DNA of 64,000 nt from Synchiropus splendidus (taxonomy: Eukaryota > Chordata > Actinopteri > Syngnathiformes > Callionymidae): positions 14,721,501-14,785,500 of the forward strand of contig NC_071336.1 in assembly GCF_027744825.2 (NCBI RefSeq), in the 5' to 3' direction. The notes below the pieces were generated by a model. That model was given only the letters and a program-made list of their open reading frames with translations. It searched no databases and was not told where the DNA came from. Below, one piece after another: positions 41,386-52,571 of this stretch (the stretch's first letter is position 1; every line of letters begins with the position of its first letter). Made by a program: the position numbers and the translations under genes.

Positions 41386-44300
41386 AAAACAGATCCACCA
41401 GCTGTAATCACTAAGTTGGACTTTCACGAAGTGTCGGAGTCATATGCTGTTGTGATGCTGACAACTGCTGGTAAAAGCTGGTCCTGCGCTACACTAGAGG
41501 TGATTTAAACTGATGTGACAATGCTCTTACTCTTAGGATCAAGTTGGGGTTAAGGTGAATCCTTCCACGATGTGAACCACGGGCAGCGTGTTTTCAAGTT
41601 TAGCATTTTGCATTTTATCATTGCCATTTTTCCTACTTATTCTTTGTCTCATGAAATTCGTCATTCAAACATGTACAGTATTTTTCATGCAAATATTTTA
41701 CACTATTTTTTTGGAACCTGCTGTTTTTTAATACAAGAATGCACATCAGCAAGGTTATTCAACTGCCCAAAATTGAGGTGTTTATTTTTTCAGACCAAGG
41801 TATATAATAAGTTCTGCTTGCGACAGACACACAGATGGAACATGATGACGGTGTGTGTATGATCAGGCTCATGTCGTCAGTGCATTAGGCTCTCTGTGCT
41901 TTCAAGAGCAGCTTCCCTCCTCACAATGTTCCCTAAACACGTCCCTCTTCCATACAAAACATTTGATCAGTCTCATCAAGTCAAATCCATCAATATTGCA
42001 TGTCATTTCCATAATCAACCAATTCTGCGATTCCGTCCGCAGAAATCATCGGGCCCTATTATTCACTGTGGTTTGCGTGCCACCAATGTAATGTATTTAA
42101 TCCCCTCACACCCGACGTGCAAAGACAGGTACGTCAAGAATCGCATTCTAATTTTCAGTAATGTTATGCCTTTTATTTGCATTGCAGACGGTGTGCAAGG
42201 GACTTCATTGTTGCATGTTGAATATCATTTTAATTCTGAGAACTCTATGTTTAATGTTTACTATGTTTACTATTAAATGCTGCATTAAGTCGATGGCAAG
42301 AATCTGTCTTCTTTTCTTCATTTTTATATAGATATGTGTCTGCAAGTGTGGGCCATGCATTTCACACCTGGGCTTTCAGTGATGTCCTATCTAGTCTGAC
42401 TTTAAAAAAATACCCCTCATAATACCATCATTTATGATACCACAGCTGGAGAAATAGTATCCATCTACGCAGTACGCACAGTTAAAAAAAAAAATTACTT
42501 TCCCTTGTGACAAGTTGCATTGAAAGTGATGGGAAACTCAAAGTAACTGAGTTCCTTTTGAAAGAAGTAACTGTAACTAGTTACTATTTAACTTGAGGAT
42601 AGACATATGCACTAAGTCTGCAGAATATAGCAAGGGAACACTGTATTAGATATTGGGTGCCGTCATGAGTATTTGAGGAGTGCGAGTACAGCGGAATAGG
42701 CCAGTATCGGTGTGAGTACCAATACTGGTACTGGTGTTTGGACGTCCCTAAACAGTGCATTGAGTGCTGTAATGTCAATAAATGCCAGTGATTTCATCGG
42801 TTTGAAGCTTGTATCCTTACACTGCCGGGTTCACAGAGCAAGAAAAAAGAAGTCGCTGTTAGTCTTGTCCCAAAATGCAAAAAGTAAAACTCAAAAAGCT
42901 TGGGTCGGAAGAAGTTTTAAAAAATCCGCAAATTCAATTTTAATAGTTTTAACATTTCTTCTAAACATTAATTGATGTGAGGCACATTTGGTTTTACAGA
43001 TGATCATCAGTAATATTGCAGAGGTCTGGCCTATGCCCAGCCTGAGGATGGTTGCTGTGTGGAGAAACTTCCTCACAGGGCTTCGCACACTTTGGATAAT
43101 GTAGGACACGTTTGGTAACCTTTGCATTCTCCTTCAGTGTGCTCCGCACAAGGAGGCGTCGCTATTGGATAACCCAAAAGTGAAGCTTTAGCAGGGATGA
43201 ATGTACCCCGGTCAGCCACATACTGACTCTATAATAAGGGACTCTCTGATAAGGGTAGTGTCAAACAAGCACCCTCCCACAAACCCCCCCATCCCTGCTA
43301 TCCGGAAGCCTAATCTAGGGCCCATGTGTCCGACGGGAATGCTGAACTTCCCAGTCACCTCGAAAGCTGTTCCATAACAAGCTGAGGGGAGGGAAGAGCT
43401 TGAGTTAGTTTGACAGTAGAACCATGAAGAAGGAACCAGAACATAGTGTCCAATGGTGTCCTGGGCTTCATCAATTGATGTTGTTAGTCACAACCAAATT
43501 CCTCTACCTTGGAGGAAATGTTTCTCTCACAGTTCTGTTACACAGGGAAAAGTGATCACGTAGAAATGAAACAGAAGAGTGCTGGAATTCCTTCTCTCCA
43601 TTCCTGTCTAAACTTGTGTGGGAAGAAACAGGAAGGCAAGAGCAGAAAAGGAGGTACTGAAGCGTCAAACAAGTACTGTAATAATGGACTCCCTCTGTTT
43701 GGAGACTGATGAGAAGTCCAAATATTCAAGACACCCAACCAGGGGGAAGAAAAGCCAGGTGGTGTCTCCTGGGAATGGAACTCAGCGTGTCTCGGGTGAG
43801 AATTAATCTGCTCACCACCGCTGCTCATTTTCAATCAAGTTGGACTTACTTACTCAAGAAGTGAGACAAGGCTGAAGAAAAATGGGAGGGAAAGTCTTAA
43901 CCTGACCTCTCCTTGCATAGGAGGGGTGCTGCCCCCTGCTGGGTGGTAGGGCTTTGTTTTTCTCTTCAGCGTGAAGGGGATGACTGACGGATTGATTGAC
44001 TGCCTTTATTCATCCCAGAATGGGGAACTGTTGCTGGTCGGCACAGTGTATCCAGTCTATCAGTACTTGAGTCCCATCTATCACTCATGGGACTCACTTC
44101 AGATTTACATAGTTTGGTCTTTTATCTTGGATCATAAAATGCATGATTATATCTTACTGTCTGGCTGTATTACCAGCCACATACAACCAAAATGACCAAG
44201 TTCCTGTCATCATAACAACACACCATAAGAGATGTATAGTTTTTTTTTTCTTTAATGAAATGAAATGTTTTATATGATTTGCATATTCAAAAAAAGATTT

Positions 44301-46145
44301 ATCAAATGCCTTCAAATTATTATTATTTTTTTAAATATAGAAAATCCCTATTTGTGGAATGTGTGTGAGTACATTGGGGAATGATACAACATAACAAAGG
44401 AGGAATATAGTGCTTAGGAATTTGACTGATGAAAAAAAATGGTCATCAAGGAAATCAAAGGAAAGTGTGTTTAAAAAGATAGCTAAGTATAGGATCATTT
44501 TATGGTGTGCTTTGGGTGGGGTTTTGATTAAGAATTAGCAGTACATATTGAGGACAAAGCAGAATAGAAGATGTGTGTATTTACTGCATGTAGTATCTTT
44601 GTATACAATGATATTTAATACAAAGAATGCAGTTTCATTTATATATTTTCAAATTGAGAATTTCACTTTTGGACTGAATAAAATAATTTTTTTAAATTGG
44701 ATAAATATAAAGAAAGAAAAGCAAAAATAAAACAGACGGAAAAATATTTGTTTTAATATTTTGATTAAAAAAAAATAAGAATAAAATAAATGAATACTTA
44801 AAAAGTTTCAGAAACATTTTCCATAAGGAGCAAACCCATTTGCTTCTGCGATTTGTTTCTGTTCTTATGTATACCTGTAGGACTAATGGATCATATGTGA
44901 GTGACAGCTTAGGCTGACACATAATTTCCATCACAAGTCACCAGAGTCAAATCAACTCCACTGCCTATTCAAACTGGCAGGACACCTGGGTTCACGCTTG
45001 AGCTGGACAAAACGGCTTTCTGTACAGCCTGTTCAGCCACACTTACATAACTCTAAGTCATTCAGGATTTTATTTCTCATTTTGATCAAGTTTTAAGCCA
45101 GGTCAGTTCACGCGCTACACATATACATACATACATATACACCCAACTGTGGAAACATATCCTATAATATATCTTGCCATCCCACTCAAGAACGTGCAGA
45201 GAAAGAACCTTAGTATTCCTTGTCATCAATCTCGAGAAAATGGCCTAGTTGGGATCCTGATTTTTGTTACTCTATCGTCAGCATCAGTTCCACCCAACTG
45301 TATTTTGATATTTCACAGGGCATATATTTGAATTCTTGTGGGACTTGTTCCGTTTTACTAGAATATTTTTGATTTCCCTGTGTATTATTTAGTTGCTAAA
45401 AAGCAAGTGGCCTTGCTACATAGTGTGATATTTAGGATTAGCTCATGGTAAAATGCATTCAATTTAAATGACCCATGCCATTTATTGTAGCTTGAGCACC
45501 GGCCACGGCCTGGTGCAGTTAAAGCCAGTAGAATGCAAATTACGTCTTAAGTCTTGGCTTTGGTCTCAGCTCAGGTGGTCCTGACTGCAAGTCCACTACC
45601 ATTTATTGATGGCATTATTCCCCCTTGATGGAAAAGCTAAACATTTTTTATTCTCATTTTCATAATGAAATAGTGTGTCTGAAATGAAACGTAGTGTCCC
45701 CACGTCAAATATGTTCAATGATTGTTTCCTTTTTTTCTAACACTAGCATAAAAATGTGTTGTCCAACAGCAGGCTCGTGTTAAAAATATGGGACGCAAAA
45801 GTTCTTCTTTGTAACTTCATGTCATGGTCACAACACTGCATGTCCCGAAACAACCCAACATCCATTCGGACAAATTTGTGGAAAGTCTTGTCTGTCTTTA
45901 TTGAGGAAACAAATGTATTACTTCACAGCCATTACAAGGTCTTCAGAGCAGCCTTTCCCCACACCTACAGGTGGATGCAACTTTCCAAACACACTTTTAG
46001 GATATTTCAGGATTGAGTTTCAGCATTAACTGGAACTGAATTGCATGTTATTTCTATATGAAACCAAAAAACCAACCATCAACTGATAGCAGCATGTGTT
46101 GGTGGTGTAGCTGAAGCCCCATTTTCAGGCATCACAGAGAATATT
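41386..46145. other. Long intergenic stretch between the plus and minus receptor blocks
   Basis: No supported gene. An isolated GACAG/GTACGTCAAG at 42126 looks like the receptor 5' UTR donors and a TTTTATTTGCATTGCAG acceptor-like string follows ~60 bases later, but no octamer module and no receptor frame accompany them. Alternating AGTAACT words near 42530-42600 indicate a dispersed repeat. Open frames at 42712-42975, 43509-43834 and 44548-44934 show no domain. Confidence 0.4.
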
Positions 46146-47051
46146 CTACACTCTGACCTGGTGAGTTTGGCTCTTACAACACAGAAACCTCCATGATCTG
46201 TGCAGAAAAAGCAGAGGCAGGACGAGATCGCTTGGTAGACTGAACCAGATCAGAGACATTATCAAAGAGCAGAATGCATTTGCTTCCATCTTGTGCATCG
46301 CCATTATTTCAACCAGAATATTCTCTGCTAGCTTTATCAGAAGCACTGCCAATATGGCTGTTGTGGTCATCAGAGCCCGAAGCTTAATCGGATCCACACT
46401 TTGTTTGGATCCGAACTTCTCCTGCGGTCCCGGGCGCATCAGTCGACAGAACAGGGAGCAACTGAAGAAATCAATTATGATCACAGAGCCTGTTAAAATA
46501 AACATGGAAATCACAGCATTGCCCACACCATCTAGGAAAGTCGTGAGAATCATTCCCAACAGGCTGAACAGCCAGCCGCCTGCAACCACCATGTTTCTTT
46601 TTCTGACGTTGCTCATCTTGCGCAGCCCCAGGTATTTTATTGGATGAACAACTGCCAAGTAGCGTTCCAAACAGGTTACAATGTGAAACCAAATGATTCC
46701 GGACATTTTAATGGACCATATGTATGTCCCTGGCATCATCAATGAATTGTTCCCAGTGTAAGAAGCACACAGACAAAGGGTGGAGCCGCCCAAGCTCAAC
46801 AGCTCCATGATGCTGCCGTTGAGGGTGAAGACATCTATGTGGGACATGGTGTTGGTGCCGGAGTGCTGCTGTCGCCTTTGGTGGTAGGTCCGATAAAAGA
46901 CGAAGACACAAAGAGGGAGGAGGACCATGAAACCTATCAGGTTGTAGGCCAGCAAGGTGGGCTGACCATGAGACATGAGACAGGTTTGCATGGCTGAGTA
47001 GAAGTTACTGGCTGGTGTAGTGAGAGAGGCGTTTGGCAAGAAAGATGACAT
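46146..47051 (-). CDS. Rhodopsin-like seven-helix receptor 10 (ERY type)
   Basis: A 301-residue minus-strand receptor. The ATG at 47051 follows GTTTCCTCAG plus TGTGAAC; a GTG two codons upstream is not needed. The N-terminus is longer than in the plus-strand group (~35 residues, sequon NASL). TM3 ends TCLERYLAVVHPIKYLGLRK, an ERY variant that keeps the arginine. ICL3 reads RLMRPGPQEKFGSKQSVDPIKLRAL, matching the RPGP region of the other members. TM7 reads WFSLPSDLVLPLLFLHRSW, without NPxxY. A tail of ~20 residues includes FLCCKSQ, a possible palmitoylation site absent from the DQY genes. It is clearly the same family but an older branch. Confidence 0.88.
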   Translation of the reverse strand: MSSFLPNASLTTPASNFYSAMQTCLMSHGQPTLLAYNLIGFMVLLPLCVFVFYRTYHQRRQQHSGTNTMSHIDVFTLNGSIMELLSLGGSTLCLCASYTGNNSLMMPGTYIWSIKMSGIIWFHIVTCLERYLAVVHPIKYLGLRKMSNVRKRNMVVAGGWLFSLLGMILTTFLDGVGNAVISMFILTGSVIIIDFFSCSLFCRLMRPGPQEKFGSKQSVDPIKLRALMTTTAILAVLLIKLAENILVEIMAMHKMEANAFCSLIMSLIWFSLPSDLVLPLLFLHRSWRFLCCKSQTHQVRV

Positions 47052-47787
47052 GTTCACACTGAGGAAACAAGGTGGCCATTAGAGGAATAATACAGAAAGT
47101 CATGTGCTACATCATTCTAAAAAAATCAATCTGTCATTGAATTATGGTTTTATTCATTATCACTATTGTCCAAAACACATTCTCACTCCCAAGACTATTT
47201 ACTAACAGATTTTTGTGTCCAATGTTGACGCCGAAGTCAGCACACTGTATTACGTATTGACACATGTTTTGATGCTCAGATCTATGAGAGAGAGCTTAGT
47301 TATCCAGGTGATCACTCACCAAAGGTTTGGAGTCAAATGTTTTCCCCCTCGCACGCGTGTCTCACCACTACTTCAACTTAGATGTTACTGTACGAGGAAT
47401 GTATCACGATGCATTACTGCCAGGTAATAACTGCCTCTCCTTGGTTATAAATTTTGGCGAGGTTTGAGAGCGAGACCTGGTGCTGTTAGTATCAGAACCA
47501 GCCCCAGGGAAAGACCTAACCCTTAGTTTTGAAGTTGCCTTAAATGTAAAACTGCATATCCTAACAAAATGGCCCAAAAATGACTGTCCACTGACTGGCT
47601 GACAACATCGTTGATTATCAATAAGCCTCCATATGCTAGTGACGTCCTTATTGTTAATATTATTTTCATATATTCCACCTGTAAAATGCAATGAATAACT
47701 TCAGAACAATTTTTAATCAGTTAGTTTCAAGACATGTTGTAAAATCAGTTATTTTCCAGTATTCTAAAAACAATAAAAGAAACTCAC
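47052..47787. other. Inferred 5' UTR intron of receptor 10 and short intergenic sequence
   Basis: If the donor at 47787 (GTGAGT on minus) is used with the acceptor at 47061-47062, this is a single intron. An alternative GTGAGT donor on minus lies at about 47316. No other feature. Confidence 0.35.
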
Positions 47788-47900
47788 CCTGTCAATGGTT
47801 TTGTGCAGTCAACTGTATAATCCAGTGTAGCGCTACTTTTTTACTAAAGCTTTACCAGAGTACTTATGCAAAGGTATGACATGTTGTTTTGCATATGGTC
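47788..47900 (-). promoter_or_regulatory. Candidate promoter/5' UTR exon of receptor 10
   Basis: On minus, ATATGCAAAACAACATG (octamer variant at 47894-47887) closely resembles GTATGCAAAACAATTTG of receptor 2. About 100 bases downstream the exon would end CATTGACAGG, followed by GTGAGTTTC. The CAGCTGC motif is not seen. Confidence 0.4.
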
Positions 47901-48055
47901 TTTAATAAACCTCGGCTGAAGAGTGATGAATGTATTTCTTAATAGTGGATTCTTTTGTGTTTACGCAAATGTATAATCTGGGATCATGCCTTTTATTTTC
48001 TTTGGTGGGTCATTATTGAATGAAGCACAGTTGAGACAGACTGAATGAACAATAG

Positions 48056-48061
48056 TTTATT
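48056..48061 (-). terminator. Candidate poly(A) signal of receptor 11
   Basis: AATAAA on minus (TTTATT on plus) lies about 300 bases after the stop codon. Confidence 0.45.
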
Positions 48062-48361
48062 TTCCATACACAGCTATAGAACACGCAGAGTGGCTCACAT
48101 GAGTGTGCGTGGCATTATCTACATACATGAACATTCATAAAGACCAACATATAGTACAACGGATCCTATAAAATGCAGTGAACAAGCAAGTTACAGAGTA
48201 AAGTCGGCCGACCAGGTACTTTCATGCAGTGTGATAGGGTTGTCCCGAGTGTCCCATATGGTATGTTTTATAAACTAATCCTACCTTGGAGCCAAATGTG
48301 GCTCAAAATTGATATATTTTGTCACTCAGTCACTGGGAATATAGAGGATGGTAGGTGAGGA

Positions 48362-49279
48362 TCATTCAGAGTTGATGGATCCTGCTTCTGCGTCGTAGTT
48401 GTAGCAGGGAAGCCTCCCCGCTCGGTGGATGAAGAGCAGTGGAAGGACAAAGCAGCTGGGGAAAGTGCACCAGATAGCCGACATTGCCACCAAGCAATTT
48501 GTTTCTCCATCCAGCACCTTCAACATGTACAGTGCGACAATAAAGAGCTGCGACCCGAACCCGTACAACTGTACGCTTGTTATAATTCTGATGGTGAGTA
48601 AAGCCCTTCTTTTCATTTGGTCCTTCTCTCTGTCCCCACCCACAGCCCCAGGGCCTGGACCAATCAGATTTCTCCGAGCGGAGAATCTAAAGAAAGAGAT
48701 AACGATGACCATGAGGCTGTAGTAGATTATGAACTGGACCTTGGGGAATTCCGGACCACTCAGAGAAGCTAGACCAGCGGAGGAGAGACAAAAAATCCAA
48801 ACAGTCACAATACAAATGTATGTGACCTGGGAGCTGTTGGTCTTCCTTAAACGCATGTAGGTGATTGGATGAACTATAGCCAGGTAGTGCTCAATGCAGG
48901 TGAGGCATTGGAAACCCAACTGTCCAGGTGTGAAGGTTTTATACAGGTAGACCCCAAACATCATCACTAGTTGGTTGTCCACAAATATCCCAGAGCAGTA
49001 TGTCAAGCTCCCCAAAAAGGACAACACATCAATGACGATGATGTTGTAGGTGTAAAGGTCAGCGGTGCTGTTCACTATGGCTTCACCAATGCTGTGACGC
49101 TGCTGCCGGCGATGATGACTCAGGTAGAAGATGTAGACGGTCAGAGGGCAGCAGAAAAGAACGTAGACAACACAGAAGCTAAGATAGGAGTAAGCCATAG
49201 ATCTGACATCAAAACATTCATATGCCTTGTTGAAAGAGGTGTTCCTAGTTGACAATGAAGAAGCAGGTGGGAGCTCCAT
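48362..49279 (-). CDS. Rhodopsin-like seven-helix receptor 11 (EHY type)
   Basis: A 305-residue minus-strand receptor. The ATG directly follows a CTTCCTCACAG acceptor. Sequons are present near the N-terminus (NTSF). TM3 ends TCIEHYLAIVHPITYMRLRK, so the DRY arginine is replaced by histidine. ICL3 is glycine-rich (IGPGPGAVGGDREKDQMKRRAL). TM6 VQLYGFGSQLFIVALYML has no CWxP. TM7 reads TFPSCFVLPLLFIHRAG, without NPxxY, followed by a ~20-residue acidic tail (DAEAGSINSE). It shares the PS..VLPLLF signature with receptors 1 and 10. Coupling is uncertain given the missing arginine. Confidence 0.87.
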   Translation of the reverse strand: MELPPASSLSTRNTSFNKAYECFDVRSMAYSYLSFCVVYVLFCCPLTVYIFYLSHHRRQQRHSIGEAIVNSTADLYTYNIIVIDVLSFLGSLTYCSGIFVDNQLVMMFGVYLYKTFTPGQLGFQCLTCIEHYLAIVHPITYMRLRKTNSSQVTYICIVTVWIFCLSSAGLASLSGPEFPKVQFIIYYSLMVIVISFFRFSARRNLIGPGPGAVGGDREKDQMKRRALLTIRIITSVQLYGFGSQLFIVALYMLKVLDGETNCLVAMSAIWCTFPSCFVLPLLFIHRAGRLPCYNYDAEAGSINSE

Positions 49280-50140
49280 CTGTGAGGAAGAAGGTGAACA
49301 AAGTTTGTGATTCTGGGTTAGGCAAGGGTCTATCGCCTCACAGCATGTTCAAGCTCTGGTTTAGTCCCACAGTCCAAAAACATACTGAAGTCATTTGAGT
49401 ACTCTAAACTATACATTGTGTGTGTGAATGATAGTGTCTCTGAGCGACCTGAGACAAAGAATCTGTTCAGGGTGCCCCCATATATCTCCCATAGAAGCTG
49501 CGATAGACTCCATATGATCAATTCTTGGTTGATCTTTCCAGTGGCATTTGCTTGTCTCACACATGTAAGTGCACACAGCTCTTCTCCTGGTGCTTAAACC
49601 TAGATGTGTTTAACTTTAATACCACTGTTTCAAAAGGGTGTTGCTTGAAAAGTGTTAGACATGAAGGCATACTGTAAGAGAAGGATCTTCAGTGAGACCC
49701 AAACTCCCCAATATAGTTTGTGTATTATGACTTCATCAGCAAATTGTATTACTGTTACAGATGATTATCAGATACACCAGTGACATTCTTCCTCCGCTCT
49801 GAAGCAACATTGATGATGGCTGGGCATCATTATTGTTGTTCACTGCAGGACTGTGAACGCAGCTGTGCTTTTTTTCTGTGCTATTTCTGCGCTAAACACT
49901 GTTGTAAAGAGGATTAGGAGAGATAGCAACTAACTGTGGGATATAAAAAAAACTGAGTCATCATCAAAATATAAAATAGCCATAGAAATCCATCTGAACA
50001 CATGGCCTTGGATTGCCACCCAGGTCTGCTAATCCTAATGTCTAGATTCTTTGTAACTATTTTTCACGCTGATGGTCCATTCCCAGCTAGTACTAACTTT
50101 AGATGTTTTTACTTGTTGGTTTGGCATGTGTCTGCCTGTT
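49280..50140. other. Part of the inferred 5' UTR intron of receptor 11
   Basis: No gene. Open frames (49330-49560 minus, 50002-50223 plus) show no domain. Confidence 0.4.
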
Positions 50141-50825
50141 GGGCGCCGAATGTAAAAATGAAGACACAGGTTTTTTTTTCTGATTTAGCAGAAATCTTTA
50201 TTAAAATATTTTCACAGATTTAGCAAATGTTTGTTACATTTGAGACACTACACTTTAATGTTACGTCCCGTTGTTTCGTCTCTGTAAGTGTTGAATATTA
50301 AATATCAAATATCAAATGTTACATATAATCAAAATATAATCTAAAGATATTTAGATTAGATTTAGACAACCCTGTCCTCCAAGTGGAGATGTAGATGCCC
50401 CCTTCTGCTCCTCTGACCGTCCATAAGGCTCGCAACTGAAAGTCTGTGATTTTAAAATGGCTACCCAGTAGCAACTGGAAAGTGCTATTGTGGCAGGTGT
50501 GCGAGCTGCTTACTCGGATATCAAGCACCTTTCAGTTGCAAACCTGATGGGCAGTCTGAGGAGCGGAGGAACAGAAGGGGGCATCTGAATCCTTAAAACT
50601 GAGATTTAGATTTAGATTTAGATTTAATATTTAGATTTAGATCTAAGACGAAGCATTTAGTTTTCACACATACAGAGAAGAAACAATGGGACGTAACATT
50701 ACAACTACAAGCGTAGTGTCTCAAATGTAACAAATATTTGCTAATATTAAATCTGTGAAAATATTACCAAAGATTTCTGCTAAATCAGGTAAAAAATGTG
50801 CATCTTCATTTTTACATTGGCGCCC
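50141..50825. repeat. Long imperfect inverted repeat (foldback/hairpin element, ~685 bp)
   Basis: The left arm (50141 to about 50440) and the reverse complement of the right arm (about 50530-50825) match over ~300 bases with small gaps. Both begin GGGCGCC...AATGTAAAAATGAAGA, then TGATTTAGCAGAAATCTTT, TTTTCACAGATTTA, TTTGTTACATTTGAGACACT, and further in GATGCCCCCTTCTG and CAACTGAAAG. The loop is ~90 bases. It may be a foldback transposon/MITE or an inverted pair of LTR-like ends (GGCGCC borders resemble a primer-binding site). No clear target-site duplication. Confidence 0.85.
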
Positions 50826-51029
50826 CACATCTATCATGGATTTAAAGACTGCCACAGGTTGTTTTTAAATAACCTCTGCATTAAAATGAAAGAAAAAAAA
50901 AGTTGGCTTTTATTCTCCTCCAACATTTGGGGAAACAATCAATTTTCTTTTCTTATGCAATATTCATGTATTTTGCACTGAAAAGAAATCATTTTATAAA
51001 GTGTTTTTCATTTGAAAAAGAAGTCTTAC

Positions 51030-51125
51030 CTGTCTCTGGTTAATCTGCTGCATCTGACAGGACAGTGTGGAAATGAAAAATGACTGATTTCCATGATCCC
51101 AAGTATGACCGGCTGATGCAAATAA
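51030..51125 (-). promoter_or_regulatory. Candidate promoter/5' UTR exon of receptor 11
   Basis: On minus, AACCAGAGACAG is followed by the strong donor GTAAGACTTC at 51029. About 90 bases upstream lies an octamer, ATTTGCAT on minus (ATGCAAAT on plus, 51116-51123), i.e. in reversed orientation relative to the plus-strand modules. The intron (51029 to about 49280) would contain the long inverted repeat. Confidence 0.4.
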
Positions 51126-51504
51126 CTTTCCATTTTAATTCAAGTCTAGTCCACTAATTCAACTGTGACTCTTCATTGGATGGGAAGCTGAAAGGTTTTG
51201 AGAAAATGCTTAAACCATTGTTACTGTTGATCCAAACCCTTGACCTGATCGAGGACGACAACCAAGACAGCTGTGCCACTTTGATGACGAAGGGCTGAGA
51301 TATTATAGGAGTCGCTCATGAGCCCAAAATCCTGCAAGAATACAATGAATTATCGTCTTTGCTACAATCTAAACCGTTGTCCTAAAAGTTGTGAGCCAGC
51401 ACTATTCTCTCTGCCAACAAGTTCACACTCACCGCAGCAAAAGACATTCAGGAGATGTGAAAGCACCAACTTATGCATTCATTCAAGAAGCAGTGTGGAG
51501 AAAA

Positions 51505-51508
<4 letters not shown>

Positions 51509-51546
<38 letters not shown>
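51509..51546. repeat. (TA)19 microsatellite
   Basis: A TA run after an A8 tract. Confidence 0.95.
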
Positions 51547-51547
<1 letters not shown>

Positions 51548-51562
51548 TTGACGTTTGTATCG

Positions 51563-52111
51563 TACGGAGCCCTGGAAGTGGCATGCATGTGTTTATTTTT
51601 TTGGATGTGGCATGCATGACATTATTATTTTTTTGCCCGAGATAACAACTATCTCGAGATTACTTTTATCTCGTGATAATGCATATCTCGAGATAACAGT
51701 TATCTCAAGATAATTTTTATCTCAAGATACAATTGTAAATTTCAGCGCATGTGTAGCTGCCTCTCTGGCAAAGCATTTTGTATACATCCTCCACTGTAAC
51801 CATTATGTCTCCCATGGCTTCGTAACTGTTCGCCAGCGTTGTCAGTCACTGTCTGCAAGTCTGTGCGCTTTTAACACTCTGATCAAGTGCCTTTCACTCA
51901 AAATATTACCATATGTGGCTAAGCTACATATATTACGCGTCCCTCGATCTGACATGCATGACTTTTTTTTTTCCCCGAGATAAAAATTATCTCAAGATAC
52001 TAATTATTACAAGATAACAGTTATGTCGAGATAAAAAATGATCTCGACATAACTGTTATCTGGGGCTAAAAAAAAAAAAAAACACATGCATGTCACTTCC
52101 AGGGCTCCGTA
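51563..52111. mobile_element. MITE with TACGGAGCCCTGGAAGTG inverted ends (549 bp)
   Basis: The left end TACGGAGCCCTGGAAGTG and the reverse complement of 52094-52111 agree exactly except one base, continuing through GCATGCATGTGTTT. Subterminal regions hold many ATCTCGAGATAA-like palindromes (at least eight half-sites on each side). The interior (51735-51945) has no coding frame. No transposase, so non-autonomous; superfamily not assigned. Confidence 0.85.
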
Positions 52112-52546
52112 GTATTGACATCGCTGTGCTGCTGCATAATGCCCTAAAAAACAAACATTTTTCTATAGATTCATGCGTCACTTCTGTCTAAATCTTGATC
52201 GCATTAAACATATGTCAGTTGGAAATGACGCATGACTGTGAGAACGCTGATTCAGTAATACGGGAAGTCCACGACTTCTCAACTTCGCACGCGCTTCCAG
52301 CCTTTTTACATAGTGGCGCCACAGCACCATCTACTGCTCGTAATCGGTGCTACAGCAAAACAACCAAGTCATGGCATTGAATAAATTAAAAATAAAAAAA
52401 AATTCTCGGCAAACTTGTAGCTCTAGACGTTTAATTCAAACGCTACTCAATGACTTACAGGCGTTCCTAATTCAATGACTTTTCTATGCGAATGACATGT
52501 GACTCCCACAACTTCTGGAGAAAAGGCGGTCGTTCGTTTCAAGACA

Positions 52547-52571
52547 ATGCGCGCGCGCGCACGCACGCACA
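52547..52571. repeat. GC/CA-rich simple repeat upstream of the gab1-like gene
   Basis: An alternating purine-pyrimidine stretch (GCGCGC then GCACGCAC), ~400 bases before the gab1 start codon, possibly in its promoter region. Confidence 0.7.
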
